Part shown: positions 34,860-46,830 of the stretch, in pieces
Numbering within the stretch: the first letter of the stretch is position 1
Layout: the number at the start of each line of letters is the position of its first letter
Origin: Apoda limacodes
Lineage: Eukaryota; Arthropoda; Insecta; Lepidoptera; Limacodidae
Assembly: GCA_946406115.1 (NCBI GenBank)
Contig: OX291558.1
Coordinates: 18,344,205-18,408,204 of the forward strand
Reading direction: 5' to 3'
DNA: 64,000 nucleotides
The notes under the pieces: generated by a model
Told to the model about the DNA's origin: nothing
The model's database searches: none
What the model saw: the letters and a program-made list of their open reading frames with translations, nothing else
Translations under genes and position numbers: made by a program

Positions 34860-35060
34860 TTTTTTTTTTTTAATCCTTTATTGTACAAAAAAATAATCAT
34901 AACATGAAATTATAATTCTAGAAAAATAGTAGAAAGGGCGTACGTATCTTTGCCAGAGATTTCTTCCCGCAAACCCAGAGAAAGAAAAAAAATTACAAGG
35001 CCTTGTCCAACAAAGTTTTATCTACAGAATACTAATTTAATAACAAATGAAGTTTAATAA
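34860..35060 (-). mobile_element. LINE 3' end (TTTAATCCTTTATTGTAC type)
   Basis: A T-run followed by AATCCTTTATTGTACAAAAA is the reverse complement of a familiar lepidopteran LINE tail. It merges with AT-rich DNA near 35060. Confidence 0.5.
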
Positions 35061-35389
35061 AAATATAATTACATACACACATATACAAAGCGAATAATTA
35101 CACATACATATAAATAAATACATAATTACATACTAGATAAAAAATTACGTTTATTACATATTATATTATTACGTAAGTAACATTTTATTTGTAGTATCCT
35201 AGCTAAAAGCCTTAAACTCTTTTAAAAAAATGTGTCAAGATAATCATTATAATGAGAATTGTAATGAGAACTGAGTCATAGTCAGTAGGTGTTAATCATA
35301 GTGTTTGTCTACAATTATACTATTCTATATAACCCTCTTTTAGGCTTCAAATTTGGCTGGCAGGGTTGGCGAAGAGTTCCCGACGTTCA

Positions 35390-35676
35390 CTAGCGCCGCC
35401 ATTTGATATTTTTATGTTCCTCTTTGTGTAAAGCAAATTTCTAAAATGTGCGTCTACAGAAATATGTAAGTAGTTTTTACTATTTTATGAACGTATGGTA
35501 CTATTTCTAGGATAAAACTGGGAGTTATATAGCATTTCTGCTAATAGTGGCCGTTTTTAGCAGATACGCTATCTAGAACAAAATAGCTTATAGCTGGCAA
35601 CATATTTTGTAGACACACATTTTTAAAATTCGCTTTGCACAAAGAGGAAAATAAAAATATCAATAGGCAGCGCTAG
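35390..35676. mobile_element. MITE with arms of about 76 bp
   Basis: Arms 35390-35466 and 35601-35676 are inverted repeats with few mismatches, sharing CTAGCGC, TTGATATTTTTAT, TTCCTCTTTGTG and GTCTACA. A smaller internal hairpin pairs TTCTGCTAA (near 35538) with TTAGCAGAT. No coding capacity. Confidence 0.85.
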
Positions 35677-35877
35677 TTTAGGAGGAGTAACGCTCTTAAG
35701 TTAGTTATTTAGAAACTTTGAAACTGTGTCGTTTTTGATTAGGTACCTTCATAGTTTCGAACCTAAATTCTTATATGTGGTACGTAATATTATGGTGATG
35801 ATCTTATAGATAGGTATGATATTTTTTTGTAAATGTGTATGTAGAGAAAGCACAGTAAGTAACTTGTCTATATGAAA

Positions 35878-36168
35878 TCAATAGCTTAGTTTTATATTTG
35901 ACGGAAATGTTAGAAGAAGAAATAACTTGAACAGCGTCATTAGTGTTCTATATTTTAGACGATCATGTCCCTCAAAATGTTCAGGGAAGCGTAACCTTGC
36001 CAAAACTAGATGTCTCAAGGACAGACGGCTGACGTGTCCGTCCTGAATCTTTTCAATGTGCCTCCCTTCCCTTGACCCATCCCACTTCAAATCCAACCCG
36101 ATCCCCTCTACATTATCCACTACTGCGCATGTTCGCTCACAATATCTCCTCGTTTCACAGTCTTTCAT
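35878..36168 (-). other. Unassigned 96-residue open frame
   Basis: It reads MKDCETRRYCERTCAVVDNV to RLRFPEHFEGHDRLKYRTL. Charged, with a GC-richer 5' half. No family is recognised. It might be part of a repeat or a chance frame; there is no evidence for splicing or a promoter. Confidence 0.2.
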
Positions 36169-36724
36169 GCATCGCGTTTTAAAGATTTATGATGAACACG
36201 ATTTATTGTCCTTAAGCTTCATACATTGACTTCAGGGTCCTGCTTTTAATAACCCTGCACGACATTCCTGTTCATCTTCAGAACTGAAGAGCGGTCACGC
36301 GCTCCTCTCTGTCCCGTTTCCTCTCATAACCCGGGCAGCTTAAAAGTTTATTGCCACATACTGCCTTCTCGGCTGTAAATGCCTTTTTAAAACTGCTGGG
36401 TTACATAACTTGTTTCTTTCGCACCTACATAGGTTGGCCTGTTACGCAGCTCCGTAAATCACTGTCTGCCAGACATTTTGCTTGTATTCACCTATCTGCT
36501 GTATAACTGCATCGGCGAGCGCTAAAACGGGTCTTTAGCCGAGCTTGACGAAATCGAAGCTAATTAGCAGATTTGCTAATTGAGTCTAAAATAAATTAAA
36601 TTCTTGGAAGTTTGCAGTTAGGTGCATTCTGTCGTTTAATTACACTGAAATTGGAGTGTAGGATATTATCACATATTAGTATGTAATTCAAGTACTGGTT
36701 TTATACCTAATGTAATTAATTAAG

Positions 36725-37030
36725 TGGAAACCTTTTTCAACAGACTTCAAAAAAGGAGGAGGTTCTCAATTCGACTGTATTTTTTTTATGTTTGTTACCT
36801 TAGAACTTTCGACTGGGTGAACCGATTTTGATAATTCTTTTTTATTTGAAAGCTGGTGCTTCCCGTTTGGTCCCATTTCAATGATTCTAACAATAGCATC
36901 CATGAGTAAGCCATATAAGTCTTAATTTTTCTATGTTGATGATTGTATAAAATGTTGTTACGAGAATGGATGTTTTAAGTGTACCAAAAGTAAAAAATAA
37001 AAACTTTTCAACAAAAAATACAACCGGCTT
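36725..37030 (+). repeat. Dispersed repeat (AAAAAAGGAGGAGGTTCTC)
   Basis: Starts near AGACTTCAAAAAAGGAGGAG, continues with GGGTGAACCGATTTTGA and a GGTCCCATTTC block, and ends near ACCGGCTTCAAACC. A common non-coding lepidopteran repeat; partial relatives are at 15165 and 53617. Confidence 0.6.
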
Positions 37031-37502
37031 CAAACCAATGCACTTAAAAGGTAAAACTAATTACTTATTTCCAAGAATCTGATCTAAATAACAGTTTGTA
37101 GTTGGTGTCTTTGTACCAAACAGTTTATAACACACTTCACTTGCATGAAACCAACTTCAAACTGTAATTCAACCTTTTTCTTTTCAACGAATTTTGTGTA
37201 AAGAATATTATCGGAGAACGTAGCTTGTAAAGTGAATTGATTATTTTGATGTTTTTGTTTTTTGTAACAGTTTACAAAATAATTCACACAAATACTATAC
37301 CGAACTTTGGTTGCGCCCCAGACTATAGGTTTATTAATAGGTACTTATTACGTTGCGGTTGAAAGAGTAGGCAAGAGTAATGAAGTTCAAACATAACTGT
37401 TATACATGGTTTATTTATCACAAATAAAATACATTATATGATGTATTATGTATTGGAAATTGTATTTATATATTAGGAAAACTATGAGTTATAAATAAAA
37501 CT

Positions 37503-37905
37503 AAAAAAACTGGCCAAGTGCGTGTCATAAACGCTTTAAGTTTGTGTTCCGTAGAATGAGAATTATTGCAGATATCTAAAAAACTAATGAAATGATTTCA
37601 TTGGTATTATTTATAACGGCCTACTAACCTTTAATTTATTTAGATTTTTTGATCACGTGGTTTAAAGTTATGAACACCGGTTTTATTCATGACTCAATTT
37701 CTTATGACTCGGATAAATGTATGGAGAGCTATCCCTAAAAATATTTTTTTCCCAATTTTTGATAATATATCTGTACATGGTGATTCATAAAAAATATATC
37801 TTCGTAAAATTGCATTAGAATCTACCAGGCACTGACATACGGACGGACGGACATGACGAATTAAAAAAATCCGTTTTTATCATTCGGCTACGAAACCCTA
37901 AAAAG
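37503..37905 (+). repeat. Dispersed repeat (GGCCAAGTGCGTG to CGAAACCCTAAAA)
   Basis: Begins CTGGCCAAGTGCGTG, contains TTTGATCACGTGGTTTAAAG, and ends GACGGACGGACATGACG and GGCTACGAAACCCTAAAAA. This is an almost complete copy of a repeat whose tail is seen at 15690 and whose start is seen at 63085. Confidence 0.6.
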
Positions 37906-38982
37906 CTAATTCAAACTTAAGAGACAACGTTGCATATGTTGATAAATATATATGTAAAATAAAGATATGTAGGTATGAAAAACTCTAATTTACGGACAAA
38001 AAATACCTAACTACAAGTTTCAACTCATTACCAACCAAGTTAATACTACGACGCATAACAAATTCAAGATGATGAAATCCCATAACTAACAGTAGGTAAT
38101 GATTGGATTGCATGGATCATTGCATCTCCGTACGTTTATCTACATGTAATGATTGCATGATTTACAAATCTAGAATTAAAGCTTCTTTTTAACCCAACCA
38201 AATGAAAGTGACTTAAGAATATAATAACGCTGCATACAAACAACATAACATTTTAATTTAACAGGCTTATAAAGCGCTGTTGCATTTTAATGATCATTGT
38301 AACAAATCGATGAAAGTCAAGGAATAGATATTCCAATGCATGCGGTGATGTAATGGACTGACAGACAACTGATTTCTTTTATTTATTGTTATGGTTGATA
38401 ATAATCAGATAGATAATAGGGCATAAACAAAGGTGTAAAGGTTATTTATGAATAGGAATTAATGAAAGCGAGAAAGGATGATGTAGGTGGAATGTGGATT
38501 ATCCATAATAGTAATTGTACATGGTATTCATTGGTGAATTGCAATAAGAATAGGCGCCACTATTCATTTATTTGAAGAGGTTTACTGGATACACAATATG
38601 AATTACATAACTTTAATTAAAATAAAGTTATTAATTTAAAATAACTTATGATTAAGTTAAACGCGATCGTAGGTAGGTAGATATCTATATGTAAAAAGAA
38701 ATTCATGAAAAAAATTAGTCAATTATATTTTTATTACCACACAGTTCCAAGTTTCTCTATAGTTTAACCTTTTACCTATTAGATACACAGTTTGTAACTT
38801 CTGAAATACTAAAGACGTGTAATATGTCTATTAGCACATTTTTATTATTATACCTACCATTGTTTTATTACACCTCAACAAGTTATGATTGATCCAGAGA
38901 ATCAAGATCCACACAAAAGGTATATAATTTTAATTTCTAAATAACTTAAAAGTAAAGTTAGTATAACCCTAAATTCATTCTA

Positions 38983-39240
38983 ACACTTTAGAACATAAAT
39001 TGTCACGTATAGTGCGGTTTCAGAGAAACTTCCTCCCGCGAACGCTTGGGTTGTGGAATGATCTCCTTGCTAAGGTTTTCTCTAAGGACTACAGTTTGGG
39101 GTTCTCCAAGAAAGAAGTTATTAGATTGTTGAAGGGTAAGCAAAGTGCGACCCCTGGTGTTGCAAGCGTCCATAGGCTACGGTGACCGCTAACCATTAGG
39201 CAGACCGTAAGCCTGTTTGCCACCATAGTCGTAGAAAAAA
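38983..39240 (+). mobile_element. LINE 3' piece E (end of ORF2 plus 3' UTR)
   Basis: It encodes VRFQRNFLPRTLGLWNDLLA and continues to VASVHRLR, then TGA and the GTGACCGCTAACCATTAGGC tail, ending TTGTTTGCCACCATAGTC near 39228. Same family as copies B and F. About 35 bases resembling AGTAAAGTTAGTATAACCCT occur both before (38950) and after (39350) the piece. Confidence 0.85.
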
Positions 39241-39425
39241 AACTCTAATTTAATCATAAATTGGCTTTGAATAAAAGGCTTAGCAACGATTTGTTCCTGA
39301 TAATTATATCCAGACAATATATATATAATAAAAATTTCTACAAAACTTAGAGTAAAGTTAGTATATCCTTAATTTAATCATGAAAGTACCTGGAGGACCG
39401 AGCAAAAGCTCGGTTTTTAAACAGC

Positions 39426-39542
39426 GCCATCTATTGTCAAGTAGCTTAAGCGTTGCTTAATAACGCTACCTATTTTCAAATAGCTTAAGTGTTGCTGAAT
39501 TACGCCACCTATTATCAAATAGCTTAAGTGTTGCTTATTACT
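39426..39542. repeat. Three tandem 39-bp units
   Basis: Units at 39426, 39465 and 39504 share GC(C/T)A(C/T)CTATT and AATAGCTTAAGTGTTGCT with a few substitutions. The partner copy at 41764-42048 has only one unit, so the array grew in this copy. Confidence 0.85.
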
Positions 39543-39716
39543 ACTCGCCAATAGATGTCAGGAAGAGTCATACTTTTCAGTTTATCACTGCCTTATAAAC
39601 ACGGATAAAACGACGTTTTCTAAAAATGAAACTTAGCTAGATCAATTTAACGACCCCGAAAACCCCTACATACTAAATTTCATAAAAATCGATTCCGAGC
39701 CGTTTCCGAGATTCAG

Positions 39717-39718
<2 letters not shown>

Positions 39719-39757
<39 letters not shown>
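39719..39757. repeat. TA microsatellite
   Basis: About 19 uninterrupted TA units within the left arm of the inverted repeat pair. Confidence 0.9.
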
Positions 39758-39760
<3 letters not shown>

Positions 39761-40069
39761 ATACAAGAATTGCTCGTTTAAAGGTATTAGATTTCTTTGA
39801 ATTAAAGGCTTCGCTTTAAAGAAAAAGAACCAAAGTTAAATTTATTTATTAAAGGAAAGTTAGGTCAAACTGGATTGAGACAATCTCAGTGAGACCGGTT
39901 TGACTACAGCGAATCCTGGCCTTCGCCGTAGTCTGCGCCTTCGTTATGTGGTAAAGCTACATTTTATAGATACATAATACATACATATATGTATACATAA
40001 TATGTATGTTATGTCAGGTAAAACTTAGGTCTTATAGGTTAGTTTAGGTAAATAGTAAATATATTTAAT

Positions 40070-40280
40070 ACTAGCCTTTGCCCGGGGTTCTACCTGCCCT
40101 AAATTCAGTTACCGGCAACTCCTATAGAAAAACCCAACTCACACTTGACGTTTTTCAAGTAGCCTGTGTCCTTTCCCAGGAATCAAACAATATCCAAGCC
40201 AAATTTCATCCTAATCGGTAAAGCGGTTTAAGTATGAACATGTAACAGACAGAGTTACTTTTGCATTTATAATATTTATA
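40070..40280 (+). repeat. Dispersed repeat (CTAGCCTTTGCCCGGGG)
   Basis: Same type as 32805: CTAGCCTTTGCCCGGGGTTC, AATTTCATCCTAATCGGTAA and AACAGACAGAGTTACTTTTG. Non-coding. Confidence 0.55.
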
Positions 40281-40484
40281 TGGATTATAAATATTATAAT
40301 TAATATTTAGATTTTAAATAGTATTAGATAATTAGTAATCGAACGAAAGCAAGATTTAGCTTAACAAGTAGGTTTCTATTTAGTTTTTGAATATAATATA
40401 GCGATGTTTTTTTAAAGTCCGTAATAATCACATTGGAAATCAGAAGATACAGTAATATACATAATATTGTTGTTTATGTTATTC

Positions 40485-40836
40485 AGGGCGCGTTCGTTCT
40501 AGGATTAAGAGTTCCCACTAATGATAGGTACTTTTCACACTTTTGATAACGCCAGTTTTGCCACCGACACCTATCGCTCGTGTAGCTTTGAAACGTTACT
40601 ATCAACATTTTTGACGTACACACACTACGATAAAACACACACACACACTACCATAAACAATGAATATGTATAGGCAGTTCGACAGATTAATACAAAAACC
40701 CCACCTCAAGACATGGGTCTAAAGTTTCATTTTTCGGTGGCAAAAGTGGCAAAAATAACAAAAATATCGTAAACGAACGCATGACAGTTTGTCACAGATG
40801 ATACTAAAATTATGATATTTTTGATACCAATGCTGA
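40485..40836. mobile_element. MITE copy 1 (AGGGCGCGTTCGTT), 3'-truncated
   Basis: It begins AGGGCGCGTTCGTTCTAGGA and runs parallel to copy 2 at 42133 up to ACCAATGCTGA, where it stops. The right terminal repeat is missing. It includes an ACAC-rich stretch. Confidence 0.8.
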
Positions 40837-41763
40837 AATCGAACTACATAATTAATAGTCATCGCATTGTTAAACAATTCACGACCTATTTTAAATTAAA
40901 AAAACATTGCGTAACTAAAATATATTATTTGTAAGCAAACCCTTTTATTTCTATGTAAGCAAGAATACTAATCTCTAATATGAAAGAAATGTTAGTCCGT
41001 CCAATTCGATTTAATAATTCGAAGCGATTTAATTTTGGTGAAAAATTGTGTATGATATAAGTAGTTTTGTTGAGATATAGAGATAATAGTGATGTAAAGT
41101 ATGAAGATGTAGTGTTGATGGTGTTATCTATGGTTGTAGATTTAATATCATGCATATAATATAACATAGAAGGTGTATGTCAAAGATAAAAGAAACACAA
41201 AATTAAACTTTAAGCATTCATAATAGTATGCGTTGTGTTTTTATACCATGCAATGATTAAAGCAGATTTAAAAATCCTTTGTAACTAATGGCTAATGTAT
41301 TAACTAAGATTAATGCAGACTATTTCACAGAGTTGCGTTGATGGTCGTCCTAACACGCCGCACCTACGCCCGGCGATGGTACCAACATAGGTACCGACTC
41401 TGGTTAAAACCTGGGCCACTAAGCCTAATTTTCGGCTGAGGTATTTTGGATAAGTTATATTTAGAGACAATTACGTAGTTGGTAACATAGATAATTAGTT
41501 GAAAAGTTTTTGTAAATAACACTAACACTACACGAATATTACTTATGTAAGTTTTTATAAGGCATTTTGTCACGTAATAGTGCTACATACGTAACTCAGA
41601 AACAGTAATAAGTTCCTACTAGCCGGGTGACATATCCAGTACTTGTATACTTATGGCTTCTGTTCTGCAGTGTTAGGTGCACATAATGACGTCATCGCTG
41701 TTTACTGCGATGCAGCAATCCTATATTAAACGAGCATATTCATAATCTATCTATCTAAAACTT

Positions 41764-42048
41764 TTAAACGAGCAATTCTTATATATAATCTGAATCTCGG
41801 AAACGGCTTCAACGATTTTCGTGAAATTTAGTATGCAAGGGGTTACGGGGGCGATAAATCGATCTAGCTAGGTTTCTTTTTAGAAAAAGTCGTGTTATCC
41901 GTGTTTTCAGGCAATGATAAACCAAAAAAAAATGACTCTTCCTGACATCTATTGGCGAGTAGTAATTATTTTTACCGACAAAACAACACATAAGTTGACA
42001 ATAGATGGCGTTTTTAAAAAAATGAGCAGAGCTCGGTCTTCCAGGTAC
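41764..42048 (-). repeat. Right arm of the inverted repeat pair
   Basis: Reverse counterpart of 39386-39782: TTAAACGAGCAATTCTTATA at its start and GCTCGGTCTTCCAGGTAC at its end. It lacks the TA expansion and two of the 39-bp units. About 2 kb separate the arms. Confidence 0.75.
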
Positions 42049-42132
42049 TAATATATAAGTGCGAAAGTGTCCTTTTCTGTCTGTTCACGGGTCACTGCTT
42101 CACAGATCACGGCTAAACTGCTTAACCGATAT

Positions 42133-42549
42133 AGGGCGCGTTCGTTCTGGGATTAAGAGTTCCCACGAATGATACTTTTGATAGCGCCAGTTTTGCCACC
42201 GATACCTACCGTTCGTGTAGCTTTGAAACGTTACTTACAAAATTTTTGGTTACAAAATTTGCAAATCAAACGGTTGACGTACAGACACTACGATAAAACA
42301 CACACACACTGGCATAAACAATGAATATGTATAGGCAGTTTGACAGATTAACACAAAAACCCCACCTCCAGACATGGGTCTAAAGTTTCATTTTTCGGTG
42401 GCAAAAGTGACAAAACTATCGTAAACGAACGCATGACAGTTTGTCACAGATGATACTAAAATTATTTTGTTACCAATGCTAAACGAACGTATGACAGGTG
42501 ACAAAAGTAATAAAAATAATGATTCTGCATCCCAAAACGAACGCACCCT
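42133..42549. mobile_element. MITE copy 2 (AGGGCGCGTTCGTT), complete
   Basis: The ends AGGGCGCGTTCGTTCTGG and CCAAAACGAACGCACCCT are inverted repeats (two or three mismatches in 18). It splits an older dispersed repeat: the text ...CTGCTTAACCGATAT before it continues as TAGATGAAATTTGGCAAGC after it. Confidence 0.85.
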
Positions 42550-43149
42550 TAGATGAAATTTGGCAAGCTTATACTTTGGGAAGGACATAGACTACTTGAA
42601 AACGTGAATTGTGAGTCGTTTGTTGCACTATAATCGAACAGTTTAGGACGGGTGGAGCCGCTGGAAAAGGCTAGTTACAATATAAACAAATTTGATGTTA
42701 TCAATTCAACTCAAAAACCAACAAGCTACAATAAAACTAAATCAGCAATTTTTTGTTAAAAATAAAATTCCATGGAATGAAGGAAGTGTCAAAGCAAATG
42801 GCCGCGTCTAAAGAGCCCTCTGCTTTATTTATATAAGAAACTCGATCTTTTAAAAGATCAAAGAGAAGATAAATGAGCCGAGATTGACCGACTTACCGTT
42901 TAACTTGTGAAAAGTTAACACCCAACAAGTGTGAGATTTTATCACTTTGGCGATAGTGTAGGTGGACCAAAATTGGTTTTGTACGTTGTGTGAATTTTTT
43001 ATCTTTGCAAGTAAACAATTACAATTTGTTTTGAATCGTCTTCAAAAAGTTGAAGAGGTACTCAATTCGTTTGTAGGTACAACTCATGTATGGTACCTAT
43101 AACTTTGTTGATTGTCAATAGATTTTGATGATTAATATTGCACTAACTT

Positions 43150-43290
43150 TTGCTTGTGGGTCCGCCCGCGCTAAATTCGGTTATCGAGTCCTTTCCCTTA
43201 CCATTTTTCATCTTAATGGTTCAGCGGATTCGCCCTGTAAAGGGAACAAACAGACAGATATTTTCGCATTTATAATAATAGTATGGATGT
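43150..43290 (+). repeat. Dispersed repeat fragment
   Basis: GGGTCCGCCCGCGCTAAATTC, then TTCAGCGGATTCGCCCTG and TTCGCATTTATAATAATAGT, as in the 40070 family. Confidence 0.5.
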
Positions 43291-43604
43291 AAGGGTTCTT
43301 TACCACAGACTATTTAATATGATATACTATCATCTTTAATCCACCACCTTCTATATGGCGAGTTTCTAACCGCGGAAATAAGAGTTATGGAAAGTGTGTT
43401 ACTTAAGGTTTATTTCTTGACTTAAATGATGTACATACATACATAAGTGAAATATGTTTAGTAGTTATAGTAGCAAGAGCCACTTATAAAATAAATAAAT
43501 AAATAAAACAAAACAAAATTACATATGTAGGTATAAAAATATTTATAATTTATTGTATTATTGAATGTATCACTGTTTATTAACCTAAATAAATAAAAAA
43601 AAAT

Positions 43605-43880
43605 CGACCGATTGCGAGTCGGACTCGCGCCCGAAGAGTTTCATACCATTATCTTTAAAATCGGCAAAAAAATCACGTTTGTTGTATGGGAGCTCCCTTT
43701 ATTAATTATTTTATTTTGTTTTTTAGTATTTGTTGTTATAGTGGCAACATAAATACATCATCTGTGAAAATTTCAACTTTCTTACTATCACGGTTCATGA
43801 GATACAGCCTGGTGACAGACGGACAGACGAACGGACAGCGAAGTCTTAGTAATAGGGTCCCGTTTTGTACCCTTCGGGTA
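43605..43880 (+). repeat. GCGAGTCGGACTCGC repeat, plus copy
   Basis: Starts with the near-palindrome GCGAGTCGGACTCGCGC, then GAGTTTCATACCATTATC, GAAAATTTCAACTTTCTTAC, GGTTCATGAGATACAGCCTG and GACAGACGGACAGACGAACG, ending GGTCCCGTTTTGTACCCTTC. The opposite copy is at 57465. Confidence 0.7.
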
Positions 43881-43984
43881 TATATAATATATATCCACAC
43901 TTACCTTACCTTGGCTCAAATGTTACACTATATAAAATTTTCGTATATTTTACGACATCCTTGCTATAAATAATTACTCTAGAC

Positions 43985-45880
43985 TACAATGACAGCGTTT
44001 GACACACTGACCCGACGGAACAAATAAGGAGAAGGTACTTTTACTAGTAAGCACAAGCAAGCGACGCGGCGGGTACTAAGCGAACTTTGATTTTTCTGGG
44101 AATAGCGATTTTGTCGTCGTAATTTTCACGCACGGAAAAATAAGATTAGCTAACAATAACACAAATTTTATGTACTGGTAACATAACTGGGGGACAGCTA
44201 AACTAAATTGCTAATAGTAGATAAAGTGTTGAGTTATGTGCAGCTAATCAGTTGTTTAACTATAACAAAAGTTTGGTTATTAATAAGTAAATTTCAAATA
44301 GCTAAACCAGTTTTGTTATTCTTTAGTTAACAGTGCAATAGTTTAGTAATCTAATGTTAAAGGTATGAGCTCTTTATTTCCCTTTATAACACTTTTCAAA
44401 GAAGTCCTAATTACATTCGCTAGTGATTATCGATTCAACGAATTAAAGCTAGTAAGTAGTATTAGTATTTTTACTGAATATACTAGTTTTGCGGTTAGAC
44501 TAGACAAATGTTTGATTTGACGTTTAATGCACTTTCAAATGAAATTTAATTTATCTGTGTATTCTGTGTATTCCCTATGAAATCGTCTCCTTTGACTTTG
44601 ACGTGGAGTAAGTATATAAATTGTAAGGGTTTCGTTATAACATTAGAGAACCATAAACCCACTGAAGTTCTTTGTTTGAATGAATTGTACGCTCTGTTTA
44701 TAAAACTCTTTTAGTACATCAACCGGTTTTTCTCTATACTGTTGAGTTTCCCAAACACAAACACATGTTAATCCAACTCCAATTACCATAGGGTTCATAA
44801 GTGGGTTAACTCCAATACAAGAGAAAGTATCAAGATTAGTCATAAGTTACCTTGCCAAGGGTCTTTGTTGTCATTGAACCTTGTGTTATTGCACGCGGCT
44901 TTGCTTTATTACCTTTAGCCGCCTTTGAGAGCCAATAGTGAACATAAAATATTATATTATCAAGTTACAGCTTTCTTACGTAAAATCTGCGTCAATTTTA
45001 TAGGACAGTTGATTATGTACCTATTCTTAAAAGAGTAACACTCTTAAATAGGAATAGAGAAACTCAGTTTCGTTAATATCTACAATATAAATTGAAAGAA
45101 AGTTTCTACAGCGTGTATTAAAATAATGTTGACAGGTAACAATATTGTAACCCGAACATAGAACTCAATTTAATATACAGCAAATAGATGCTTCGACATA
45201 ATAATTTTATTGAGTAAACTTTTAGAAATTATTTATGTTTTTATTATGCTAATTCGTAAGTTATGACGAAAGAGGCATTAAGTACCACATTTTTTTTTCC
45301 TATAAAATATAATGGATTTTTAATCCTTCAGTGAATCAATGTTTCTTAAACCATTAATATTCTCATTATTATAGACCTATTACCTGTGTCAATTACGTTT
45401 TCAAATAAAAGGGATAAAACAAAATAAATCAACAGAAAACGCAATTTAATCTGATATTGAATAATTCACTATTTGCATATAATATATAATATAATAGCAC
45501 ACGTATTTTTGTTAAATATAATTATATACATACAAAATAAGTAAACGGTTTTTTTAAAAACAGTGTTAGCGTCATTCAGCACAAAGGTCAATATACCCAT
45601 ATCAACTCGGCGATAAAACCTGCTATTTCCCTTTCTATTTCCTTTGTGCGCGCGCCAAAGATAAGTTTATCTCTTATGCACCTCGTTGTAGTCTTACTGT
45701 CTTTATGAATGCTTTTACAATCATAAAGGTATATTCATTACCTACCGACCTGTATGGATGTATAAACAAAAATTTGTTAAATGTAAAGCCAACAAAATAA
45801 TTGTTAAGTCAACTAAATTCTGTTTATGAATAACTGTATTTAATTATTTTTAAACCATCCTTTTTTAATGTTACATTTTT
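43985..45880. other. AT-rich DNA, nothing recognised
   Basis: No open frame, RNA gene or clear repeat was recognised here, apart from short unassigned fragments. Presumed Unc-76 intron. Confidence 0.4.
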
Positions 45881-45884
45881 TTTA

Positions 45885-46170
45885 TAGATGTGTGTGAAAA
45901 TGAGTTTGTTGGTTTGTCCTTCCTTTTATCCTTTACGTCGGCGTGCGTCGGACCGGAGCATCTTATTGAGCTAAAATTTATCACAGGGATAGTTTCAGAG
46001 ACAAAGGATATAGGCTACTTTTATCCCGAGAAATTCAAAAGGGCCTGCAGGAATAACAATGGCCAAATTCCACGTAGACGAACTATAGCTTGCCATATCA
46101 AACTTTCTGGCTACAACCAAAGAGTTGCAGTAGGAATACCACGCCAATAACTTTATTAATCGCAGGCGGA
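45885..46170 (+). repeat. Dispersed repeat with a chance open frame
   Basis: GATGTGTGTGAAAATGAGTTTGTTGG through AGGATATAGGCTACTTTTAT and CACGTAGACG to GGCGGAGCTGCAGGCAAAAA is a common lepidopteran repeat type. The 86-residue open frame inside is accidental. Confidence 0.6.
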
Positions 46171-46760
46171 GCTGCAGGCAAAAACTGGCTGACAAATAAA
46201 TATAGTAACTAGAATTTAGTTGACTTTACAGTTATATATTATATTGTTCATTTCACTATCTTTTTTATACTATAATATGCGGCCCCTTTTTACTTTTTTC
46301 TCTGTGTGGTAGGTATCTGTAAAATATTATGTTTTACAGTGTAGAATGTAATGAGATTAAATTATTAGTATAATATAAAGTAATATATCAATAAAACTGT
46401 TACGACACCCATCATAATTTACTTTCTGTCATGTAAAACAAAGCATTGTTAAAATATTACAGAAAATATAACACAGGTTTAATGATAATAAAAATAAGTT
46501 TTAAAACCTTTTTTTTTAATTCTATTAAATCGCTACACAAGTCCCTGTAACTTTTTAAATTACTAAAAAAAACTTTAAATTTAATACTTTATAATAGTTT
46601 ATAAAAGATTTCTTGGTATTATCCAACAAAACACAACAAAATAATGTCAAAAGGTTAAATCGTCCTAATGAAACCCATAGGATAAGCAAAATATTTATCA
46701 TCATGACCTCAGCGTCCTCTATAAAATATGTCTACGACGGCTGGTCTCATCAAAAGGCTT

Positions 46761-46830
46761 GACGTCTGTCCACCTGGTAGGCCATCCTGCGCCATGACAT
46801 CTATCCACCTGGTAGGCCCTCCTGCGCCAT
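46761..46830. repeat. Two tandem 35-bp GC-rich units
   Basis: Units 46761-46795 and 46796-46830 share TCCACCTGGTAGGCC and TCCTGCGCCATGAC with three or four differences, in an otherwise AT-rich region. Confidence 0.85.

Larger units (their letters stand above)
39386..39782 (+). repeat. Left arm of an inverted repeat pair (GTACCTGG...GCTCGTTTAA)
   Basis: It matches 41764-42048 in reverse. It contains GACCGAGCAAAAGCTCGG (a small hairpin), three 39-bp tandem units and a TA run. Non-coding, probably a transposon family of unknown type. Confidence 0.75.

Noticed and set aside
45890..46195. 86- and 66-residue open frames
   Set aside because: They lie within a dispersed repeat and match no protein family.
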